From contig SLGN01000241.1 of assembly GCA_007123695.1 (NCBI GenBank), positions 1-5,621 on the forward strand: a DNA stretch of 5,621 nt, in the 5' to 3' direction. This document shows, piece by piece, positions 1 to 4,618 of the stretch. The stretch is from Verrucomicrobiales bacterium (GTDB lineage Bacteria; Verrucomicrobiota; Verrucomicrobiia; Verrucomicrobiales; DEV007). The notes beneath the pieces are model-generated. The model was not told where the DNA came from. It made no database searches and worked only from the letters and a program-made list of their open reading frames with translations. Position numbers and translations under genes: made by a program. Every line of letters begins with the position of its first letter. The stretch's first letter is position 1.

Positions 1-178
1 AGTGGTTGGACATCAGGCAGTAGGTCAGCACCCTGACCCCCGAGAAAGCCTCCTGGTTCCGAAGAATCCTCCGAAACACCTCCTTTTCCCTATCCCCGAA
101 GACCATCCGCTTGTCCACCACCCGCGACATTGTGTGATAGTAGCTACGACCGATTCCCAATAGCCTGTTGTTTGCCAT
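1..178 (-). CDS. REP-associated tyrosine transposase (RAYT, Y1_Tnp/IS200-like), N-terminal part, cut by window edge
   Basis: The reverse strand from the ATG at 178-176 encodes 59 open codons before the window ends. The protein begins MANNRLLGIGRSYYHTMSRV and ends with TYCLMSNH. What is seen: the YYHTMSR strand at residues 13-19, an RMVF at 24-27, a helix EKEVFRRIL at 31-39, and a strand VRVLTYCLMSNH at 48-59. This is the characteristic opening of the Y1 transposase domain. The last complete codon is the first His of the HUH metal-binding motif (usually NHxHLL); the next base (T) fits F, Y or W. The catalytic Tyr and the C-terminus lie outside the window. Family knowledge: RAYTs are single-copy, domesticated relatives of IS200/IS605 transposases that cut single-stranded REP hairpins. 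No Shine-Dalgarno precedes the ATG, and the upstream DNA is AT-rich. Family assignment is firm; whether the gene is intact cannot be seen. Confidence 0.88.
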   Translation of the reverse strand, partial: MANNRLLGIGRSYYHTMSRVVDKRMVFGDREKEVFRRILRNQEAFSGVRVLTYCLMSNH

Positions 179-225
179 AGAAAGAATATTTAAAGATAAA
201 TACGAATTTTCAAATACTTTTTTAG

Positions 226-237
226 AATTGATCAATT
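226..237. repeat. 12-bp perfect palindrome AATTGATCAATT
   Basis: AATTGATCAATT reads the same on both strands. It sits 48 bases upstream of the transposase start codon, just beyond the candidate -35 element. A dyad in this place could be an operator for a dimeric regulator. In AT-rich DNA a palindrome of this length could also arise by chance. It is not flanked by complementary bases, so it does not extend further. Confidence 0.45.
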
Positions 238-246
238 TTTATCGTT

Positions 247-271
247 CCGAGTCTACTCCGATTCTACTCGG
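247..271. repeat. Inverted repeat CCGAGT/ACTCGG enclosing a doubled TCTACTC
   Basis: The arms CCGAGT (247-252) and ACTCGG (266-271) are exact complements around a 13-base loop. TCTACTC occurs twice (252-258 and 263-269), an 11-base period. Read on the transposase strand, each copy gives a GAGTAG, so GTAG appears twice within the structure. GTAG is one of the conserved tetranucleotides known beside REP hairpins recognised by RAYT proteins, and a RAYT gene starts 70 bases away. The repeat is visible in the sequence; its identity as a REP-like target is only a suggestion, because classical REP hairpins have longer GC-rich stems. Confidence 0.35.
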
Positions 272-365
272 TCAAATGTAACTCGCAAAACTAAGGGCAC
301 TCGATCCGTTAATGCGATCTGCGCCTTGCTTGCCGCTCATTCGCGTTCAAATTTACGAAAGTCAA

Positions 366-752
366 TCACCTCGAAACGGAATCGGGCTTGCGATCGCCGA
401 CACCTTCTGAATGCGCCAGGACTAGGCGGCGTCCGCGAACAGCGAAAATGAGAGAAGGCAGGAACAGCATCCAAGGAACCAAGTTCGCGGCGTGATTCGA
501 TTTTGACACGCTGAGAATCGCCGCAAATGCGAAAACCAGTGCGGCACCCTTGGCAAACTTGAGCCAAGGGAAAGTCTCGATGGCAAGGCGCTCGGAAATA
601 CCTCTACGCTCCGCCCACTCAGCGAACAGCCTCTGCTGATCCTCGAGCGGCAGCTTGCGAAGGCAAAGGTCTTGCTTGAAGAACTGATCTAAGAGCCTGT
701 CGGACTTTGAGCGTCTGAGCGAGGGAATCTGGCTTCGAGCTGAAATTTTCAT
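366..752 (-). CDS. Small membrane protein of unknown function (128 aa, two predicted helices)
   Basis: I do not recognise a family. From the ATG at 752 the product has 128 residues. Residues 1-60 are charged and look soluble and helical (for example RLFAEWAERR at 41-50). They are followed by a hydrophobic stretch at about 62-81 (KGAALVFAFAAIL), a short polar linker (SKSNHAAN), a second hydrophobic segment at 91-105 (LVPWMLFLPSLIFAV) and a basic tail RGRRL. This suggests a small inner-membrane hairpin protein with a cytoplasmic N-terminal domain. An in-frame TTG at 779 would add nine residues; neither start has a clear Shine-Dalgarno, and I prefer the ATG. The start lies inside a 167-bp segment bounded by a 19-bp inverted repeat, so the first ~21 codons may derive from an insertion. 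Codon use is less GC-rich than in the genes to the right. It could be a recently acquired or degenerate gene; helix pattern and composition favour a real protein. Confidence 0.55.
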   Translation of the reverse strand: MKISARSQIPSLRRSKSDRLLDQFFKQDLCLRKLPLEDQQRLFAEWAERRGISERLAIETFPWLKFAKGAALVFAFAAILSVSKSNHAANLVPWMLFLPSLIFAVRGRRLVLAHSEGVGDRKPDSVSR

Positions 753-855
753 ACGCCCGAGGAGTTTATGGGAACACAAATGACGAGAACGGAGGAAAAT
801 TGAGTCGAATTCCCGTTTTCCGCAACCGGGCGGGTTAAATCCGACAGGCTCCTAG
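689..855. repeat. 167-bp segment bounded by imperfect 19-bp terminal inverted repeats (MITE-like candidate)
   Basis: The left arm CTAAGAGCCTGTCGGACTT (689-707) matches the reverse complement of the right arm, CTAGGAGCCTGTCGGATTT (855-837), at 17 of 19 positions, including a perfect 12-base core. GATC lies at 686-689 and at 856-859. A 3-bp GAT directly flanks both ends, which could be a short target duplication, although part of the right copy is the stop codon of the neighbouring gene. The interior contains no complete gene but includes both candidate starts of the small membrane protein. Arm length and element size fit a miniature inverted-repeat transposable element or a pair of dispersed intergenic repeats. 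The transcript could alternatively fold the arms into a long-range hairpin. The repeat itself is certain; its nature is not. Confidence 0.5.
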
Positions 856-857
856 GA

Positions 858-1109
858 TCAAGACCGGTTGCCCGCGTCCGCTTGAAGGGCACGCAGGAGG
901 GCGTCGGCTGCTTCGACGGCGTAGTTGGCTTTGTCCTGAAGGGTGCAATTTACGCTCAACTTGGCAACGACGGCTTCGAAGAGGTGAACTGCGAAATACT
1001 CGCGCTTGGTCAGACCACGAACTTCGGTGTCCGAGGTGACGCCGGGGGCTCCCGGTAGAAGAGGAAAGGCGCTATCGTTTCCGGCGTCGGGCTTCGGGAA
1101 CTGGCTCAT
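858..1109 (-). CDS. Small phage-type hypothetical protein (83 aa)
   Basis: The product has a disordered, Pro/Gly/Asp-rich N-terminus (residues 1-30), then GLTKREYFAV (32-41), a helix HLFEAVVAKL (42-51), and ANYAVEAADALLRAL (61-75). GLTKREYFA followed by a helical stretch and an A-x-x-A-DAL-x-x-L end is the layout of a common group of small proteins found in phage and prophage genomes and in environmental bacteria; their function is unknown to me. The product is soluble and has no signal peptide. Its ATG overlaps the TGA of the upstream lipoprotein gene in an ATGA (1109-1106), so the two are very likely cotranscribed and translationally coupled; an AAGG lies just upstream of the ATG. The start is well fixed by this overlap. 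The last codon abuts the right arm of the inverted repeat at 837-855. Confidence 0.72.
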   Translation of the reverse strand: MSQFPKPDAGNDSAFPLLPGAPGVTSDTEVRGLTKREYFAVHLFEAVVAKLSVNCTLQDKANYAVEAADALLRALQADAGNRS

Positions 1110-1966
1110 CTTGCCTTTTTCTTGTTCGAATCGCGTTTCGCAAAAAGCCCTTTCTTCTGCTCAACCGTAGCCGAACCCTTACTGCGCGCGGATCCTGCCG
1201 GGGCGGTCGTTGTCCGGCGCGGGGCGGCGGCGGAAGCACCACGTCCCGTCCCAGGAGCCGCCCCGCCACGGCCTGATCTTGCCGCGGCGGCGGCGGAACC
1301 TTGACGCGGCTGGACCCCCTGAAGCCCGCGACGAACCTTGCGTGCCCACGCACGCATGGCAGCTTCGGACTGTCCCCATCGCTCCAGGCCGGCGGGCTGT
1401 AGTCTGCTTCCACTGAATTGATCGACGAGGGCGTAGACTTGTCGACGAGAATAGGAATCAAGAACCTCGATCTCCACGGTGGTGCTCCCGGCACCGACGG
1501 TCTCGCCGGTGGCGACGGAGATCCCGGTGGTCACGGCGGAGGCGTAGGGCAAGTAGTTGAAGAGGAACACGCCGGGCTGGCTGGCGCGGAGATCGGTGAT
1601 CGTGGCCCGGACAACGGCGGTGTTCCGGCTGCGCCGGGTCGTGATTTGGTAGTGGGCGCCGAGTTCCTCCTTGAGAATCTCCTGGAACCGCGCCGCGAGC
1701 TTCTGGGCCTCCTGGCTGGTCGCCGCCGTCCGTTCGTTGGCGCGCGTGTCCTTGGTCTGGGCCACCCGGACGCGCTCGACGATGACCCGCTCGTACTTCG
1801 CCACCGCCTTCGGATCGGAAGCCCTTTCGAGCACCTTGTTCCCGAGCCCGGCCTGCCGTTCGGTCAGCCCTCGGCTCGTGCTGAGGTGCCGGGGCTTTGT
1901 CGTTTCGGCGGTCTCGCAACCGACTAGGATGAAGAGGGAGGCAGCGAGGCAGGCGGCGCGTTTCAT
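1106..1966 (-). CDS. DUF3313-like outer-envelope lipoprotein (286 aa)
   Basis: Residues 1-17 form a lipoprotein signal: MKR, a hydrophobic core, and the lipobox LVGC with the acylated Cys at 17. Residue 18 is Glu, not Asp, so outer-membrane sorting is plausible. The mature part follows the DUF3313 pattern: [11 protein letters not shown] at 58-68, an amphipathic helix [15 protein letters not shown] at 89-102, [20 protein letters not shown] at 106-125, a Gly/Thr-rich [20 protein letters not shown] at 149-168, LDS at 169-171, and a final helix [19 protein letters not shown] at 197-215. DUF3313 proteins are envelope lipoproteins of unknown role. Residues 216-286 are an unusual low-complexity Ala/Gly/Arg/Ser tail ending in a Lys-rich segment, probably disordered. 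The ATG at 1966 has only a weak GAGAA upstream. The gene overlaps the following 83-aa gene by four bases. Family assignment is from pattern and not from a search. Confidence 0.82.
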   Translation of the reverse strand: MKRAACLAASLFILVGCETAETTKPRHLSTSRGLTERQAGLGNKVLERASDPKAVAKYERVIVERVRVAQTKDTRANERTAATSQEAQKLAARFQEILKEELGAHYQITTRRSRNTAVVRATITDLRASQPGVFLFNYLPYASAVTTGISVATGETVGAGSTTVEIEVLDSYSRRQVYALVDQFSGSRLQPAGLERWGQSEAAMRAWARKVRRGLQGVQPRQGSAAAAARSGRGGAAPGTGRGASAAAPRRTTTAPAGSARSKGSATVEQKKGLFAKRDSNKKKAR

Positions 1967-2097
1967 TTTTTCTCAGTTACGCCGATCTTTTTCCACAAGC
2001 AATCCCAATTTTCAACGCTGCCGAAAAATTCCTTCCGCAGGGTTCCGGGGCCGGTCCCGGTCCAGGTTTCGGCGATCCATCCGGCGGGACGGCGGCT
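1967..2097. other. 131-bp intergenic region with an imperfect hairpin
   Basis: This spacer lies between two minus-strand genes. An imperfect inverted repeat, CTGCCGAA (2018-2025) with TTCCGCAG (2033-2040), has one mismatch in eight. A GC-rich dyad built on CCGGG/CCCGG lies at about 2045-2062. Either could help end transcription of the upstream isomerase gene, but neither is followed by a U-tract on that strand. I see no good promoter for the lipoprotein gene. Confidence 0.3.
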
Positions 2098-3021
2098 TCA
2101 GACAGTGCAGATCTCGACGGCCTGTCGCAGCGAGGCGATCTTGTCGTCGCGCTTCGGGATGAACTCCTGCGCGAGCCATCCGTCGTAGCCGGTCTCGACG
2201 ATGGCCCGGACGATGGCGGGATAGTGCAGCTCCTGGCTGCCGTCGATTTCGGCCCTGCCCGGCACGCCGCCGGTGTGGTAGTGGCTGAAGTAGGTGTGGC
2301 GGCTGCGGATCGTGGAGATGATGTCGCCTTCCATGATCTGCATGTGGTAGATGTCGTAGAGCAGCTTGAAGTGTTCGGACCCGAGCTTGTCGCAGAGGGC
2401 GACGCCCCATTCGCTGAGGTCGCACATGTAGTCCTTGTGGTTGACCTTGGAGTTGAGCAGCTCCATCGACAGCGTCACGCCGTGGCGCTCGCACGCGGGC
2501 AGGAGGCGGCGCAGCCCGGCGGCGCAGTTTTCGAGCCCCTGCTCGTCGTCGAGTCCGTCGCGGTTGCCGGAAAAGCAGATCACGTTGGTGAATCCGGCGT
2601 CGGCGCTCTCCTTGATGAGCGGCTCGTAGAGCTCGACGAGGGTGTCGTGGTGTTCGGGCCGGTTGAAGGCGTGGGGGATGGAGCCGATCTTTTTCTTCTG
2701 GCCGCCGATCTCGACCTCGGCCGAGGGATAGCTGACCATGGGGCAGTGCATGTCGTGCTTTTTGAGAACGGGAAAGTCGGCCGGGTCGAGCAGGTCGATG
2801 CCCTCGAGCCCGAATTCCTTGCCCGCGACGCAGAGTTCGTCCAAGGAGAAGTCCCGGTAGCACCACTTGCAGGCGGCGTGACGGATGGAGCCTCCGGCAC
2901 CGCTGGAGGCGGCGGTCTCGGCAGCGAGGGCGAGCCTTTCGTGCAAGGTCGTGGCGAGGGCGGCGGCGCCTCCGGCTGCAAGGAATCCGCGTCGGTCGGT
3001 CGAAATGTTCCCGTGGGTCAT
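2098..3021 (-). CDS. Tat-exported TIM-barrel protein, hydroxypyruvate isomerase family (307 aa)
   Basis: The protein opens with a twin-arginine signal: [19 protein letters not shown] at residues 8-26, with cleavage probably near residue 34-40. The rest is a xylose-isomerase-like TIM barrel (AP endonuclease 2 superfamily) most like hydroxypyruvate isomerase. Candidate metal and catalytic positions are E187 in [15 protein letters not shown]223 and H226 in [15 protein letters not shown]247/H249 in [12 protein letters not shown]256 and E258, and E286 in AQEFIPK. The DIYHMQ and VPGR-E motifs are typical of this family, in which two glutamates act as acid/base in aldose-ketose isomerisation. Length after the signal (about 270 residues) is normal. 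Export is odd for the classical cytoplasmic enzyme but common for Verrucomicrobia and Planctomycetes paralogues, whose substrate is usually unknown. No Shine-Dalgarno precedes the ATG; the start is chosen because it places the Tat motif correctly. The gene is divergent from the hydrolase gene. The isomerase fold is firm; the substrate is open. Confidence 0.9.
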   Translation of the reverse strand: MTHGNISTDRRGFLAAGGAAALATTLHERLALAAETAASSGAGGSIRHAACKWCYRDFSLDELCVAGKEFGLEGIDLLDPADFPVLKKHDMHCPMVSYPSAEVEIGGQKKKIGSIPHAFNRPEHHDTLVELYEPLIKESADAGFTNVICFSGNRDGLDDEQGLENCAAGLRRLLPACERHGVTLSMELLNSKVNHKDYMCDLSEWGVALCDKLGSEHFKLLYDIYHMQIMEGDIISTIRSRHTYFSHYHTGGVPGRAEIDGSQELHYPAIVRAIVETGYDGWLAQEFIPKRDDKIASLRQAVEICTV

Positions 3022-3174
3022 GGCGGGAGTTTACGGGCTAGTTCCCAACGGGACAAGTGGCTCGGCGGCGCAAAACCGTCCTCAGCAAACGCCTTGCCGG
3101 ACGGGAAAGAATCCCGATGCTTCCGCAACCATCCCCCGCAACCATCCCCCGTTTCGCATCCATCCCGATTCCCC
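3022..3174. promoter_or_regulatory. Divergent intergenic region between isomerase and hydrolase genes
   Basis: These 153 bases must hold the start signals of both flanking genes. No convincing -35/-10 pair stands out on either strand. Visible structure: a short hairpin at 3041-3054 (GTTCC with GGGAC, one wobble pair), a perfect 5-bp dyad CGGGA/TCCCG at 3102-3116 around AAGAA, and a C-rich tandem repeat just before the hydrolase start. Neither start codon has a recognisable ribosome binding site. Confidence 0.35.
3126..3151. repeat. Tandem duplication of a 13-bp C-rich unit
   Basis: CAACCATCCCCCG occurs twice in perfect tandem (3126-3138 and 3139-3151), followed by looser CATCC/CATCCC copies up to 3165. 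It ends 23 bases before the hydrolase ATG, so it would lie in the 5' leader of that message. It could be simple slippage; such C-rich repeats can also vary in copy number. Confidence 0.6.
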
Positions 3175-4554
3175 ATGTTCGCTCCACGATTCATCGCCGC
3201 CGCGCGCGCCACTCTCGCGCCTCTCGTTGTTTTGGCCCTCGTCCTGCTGCCCCTCGGCGGCTTCGGCCAGGTCCCGCCCTACGACGATCCTCCTGCGGCG
3301 GAGCCGCCCTACTACCGGGTCCGCTACGAGGCCGCGCCTGCGGGGGAAGGCCTCGTCTTCCCGGTGAACTACACGATCTGGATCCCGCCCGGGGTGGAGA
3401 CGCTGCGCGGGGTGGTGGTCCACCAGCACGGTTGCGGCGAAGGCTCGTGCAAGTCGGGCCAGACCGGCGCCTTCGACCTGCATTGGCAAGCCCTCGCGCG
3501 GAAACACGGCTGCGCCTTGCTCGCCCCCTCCTACGAACAGCCGCAGGATGCCGACTGCCAGATGTGGTGCGATCCGCGCAACGGTTCCGCCGAGGCGTTC
3601 CAACAGGCGCTCGCCGATCTCGGGGCCGCCTCGGGCCACCCGGAACTCGCCGAGGCGCCCTGGGCCCTCTGGGGGCACAGCGGCGGCGGGCATTGGTGCG
3701 GCGGCATGGCCCTGCTCCATCCCGATCGCGTCGTCGCGGTCTGGCTGCGCAGCGGAGTGCCTCTGCTCGAGGCGAATCCGGACCGCTCCGCGATCCGCGC
3801 CCACGAGGTCTCCGACGAGGTTCTCGGAGTTCCCATGATGTGCAATCCGGGCACGAAGGAGGGCGTCACCGTGAAGGAGGGGCGCTTCGCCGGCGTCTGG
3901 CCCGCGAACGAGCGCTTCTTCCTCGAGCTGCGGGGGCGCGGCGCTCTCGTGGGCGTCGCGGTCGATCCCCTCACCGCGCACGAATGCGGCAACCAGCGCT
4001 ACCTCGCGATCCCGTGGCTCGACGCCTGCCTCTCCGCCCGCCTGCCGGAAAAACCGGGCGAGCCGCTGCGCCCCATGCCCACGGAAAACGCGTGGCTCGC
4101 GCCGCTGCTCGCGACCGAGGCGGTTCCGGAGTCCGAATTCAAAGGGGATCCCGCCACCGCCGTCTGGCTGCCCGACGCCGCCATCGCGGCCGCGTGGGCG
4201 CAGTATGTCGTCAACACGGAGGTGCCCGACACGACTCCGCCGCCGGCTCCGACTTCGGTCCGGGCCGAGGGAGGCGTCGTCACCTGGGAGGCCGAAGCCG
4301 ATTTCGAAAGCGGCATCGCCCATTTCCTCGTCGAACGCGACGGCGAGGTCGTCGCGCAGGTGCCGGAAGAACCGAAGAATCCCTTCGGCCGCCCCCTGTT
4401 CCAAGGCTTGCAATACAGCGACACGCCGACGGCGCCTCTCGTGGAGATGCGCTTCGAGGACAAGGACACGCCCGCCGATGCCCGCCCCGTCTACCGAATC
4501 CGCACGGTGAACACGGCGGGCCTCGTCTCGCCACCGTCCGCCCCCTCTTCGTAG
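3175..4554 (+). CDS. Secreted alpha/beta hydrolase with C-terminal Fn3-like domain (459 aa)
   Basis: Residues 1-31 form a Sec signal peptide: a basic start, then [19 protein letters not shown]. The catalytic domain (about 45-345) shows an oxyanion-hole strand [12 protein letters not shown] (80-91) and the nucleophile elbow GHSGGG (167-172) with Ser169. His269 in [10 protein letters not shown] is the likely triad His; the acid is not obvious. The arrangement recalls polyhydroxybutyrate depolymerase or feruloyl-esterase-type secreted esterases, but the substrate cannot be read. Nine cysteines in the mature part (C87, C92, C113, C128, C132, C175, C223, C271, C285) suggest several disulfides. Residues 351-459 form an Fn3-like beta-sandwich: [11 protein letters not shown] linker, [22 protein letters not shown], then [10 protein letters not shown] and a Pro/Ser end. 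The frame is open upstream to 2224, but that part is antisense to the isomerase gene; the ATG at 3175 is chosen because the signal peptide follows it directly. It is the only plus-strand gene here. Confidence 0.85.
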   Translation: MFAPRFIAAARATLAPLVVLALVLLPLGGFGQVPPYDDPPAAEPPYYRVRYEAAPAGEGLVFPVNYTIWIPPGVETLRGVVVHQHGCGEGSCKSGQTGAFDLHWQALARKHGCALLAPSYEQPQDADCQMWCDPRNGSAEAFQQALADLGAASGHPELAEAPWALWGHSGGGHWCGGMALLHPDRVVAVWLRSGVPLLEANPDRSAIRAHEVSDEVLGVPMMCNPGTKEGVTVKEGRFAGVWPANERFFLELRGRGALVGVAVDPLTAHECGNQRYLAIPWLDACLSARLPEKPGEPLRPMPTENAWLAPLLATEAVPESEFKGDPATAVWLPDAAIAAAWAQYVVNTEVPDTTPPPAPTSVRAEGGVVTWEAEADFESGIAHFLVERDGEVVAQVPEEPKNPFGRPLFQGLQYSDTPTAPLVEMRFEDKDTPADARPVYRIRTVNTAGLVSPPSAPSS

Positions 4555-4570
4555 CACAAGGAAGCCAGGT

Positions 4571-4586
4571 CTCGTCCGCCGGCGAG
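4571..4586. terminator. Candidate hairpin terminator between convergent genes
   Basis: CTCGTC (4571-4576) pairs with GGCGAG (4581-4586), five Watson-Crick pairs and one G-T, around a CGCC loop. It begins 16 bases after the hydrolase stop and lies in the 64-bp gap between two convergent genes. It has no following T-run on either strand, so intrinsic termination is uncertain; position is the main argument. Confidence 0.35.
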
Positions 4587-4618
4587 GCAAACCCCGTGGC
4601 GGAAACGCGATCACCGGA

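Larger units (their letters stand above)
179..300 (-). promoter_or_regulatory. AT-rich upstream region of the transposase, with candidate promoter
   Basis: This is the most AT-rich stretch of the window and lies directly 5' of the transposase start. On the minus strand a TTGAAA (213-208) is followed, after 17 bases, by AATATT (190-185), a weak -35/-10 pair. If used, it would start the transcript almost at the ATG, giving a nearly leaderless message, which would agree with the missing ribosome binding site. The region also carries a 12-bp palindrome and a small inverted repeat, listed separately. The promoter match is poor and this call is mainly based on composition and position. Confidence 0.25.

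Noticed and set aside
337..567. 76-aa minus-strand frame overlapping the small membrane protein
   Set aside because: Composition rich in Arg, Cys and Ser with no motif or ribosome binding site; the overlapping frame shows two membrane helices.
824..836. Short AACC/GGTT dyad downstream of the 83-aa gene as a terminator
   Set aside because: Only four base pairs and no T-run; it lies inside the inverted-repeat segment and is weak on its own.
1418..1927. 169-aa plus-strand frame opposite the lipoprotein
   Set aside because: A Gly/Val/Leu-rich antisense frame without motifs; the minus strand encodes a lipobox and the DUF3313 pattern.
2018..2040. Imperfect hairpin as intrinsic terminator of the isomerase gene
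   Set aside because: The stem has a mismatch and no U-tract follows it on the relevant strand, so I noted it only as part of the intergenic region.
2012..2866. 284-aa minus-strand frame inside the isomerase gene
   Set aside because: An Arg/Pro-rich shifted frame of the isomerase gene.
2224..3174. In-frame 317-codon upstream extension of the hydrolase
   Set aside because: This part lies antisense to the well-supported isomerase gene, is Val/Ala/Gly-rich, and is interrupted in sense by the signal peptide starting at 3175.
3082..4614. 510-aa open frame on the minus strand opposite the hydrolase
   Set aside because: It is an antisense frame kept open by GC-rich third positions. It is Arg/Gly/Ala/Val-rich with no domain, while the plus strand has a signal peptide and catalytic motifs.
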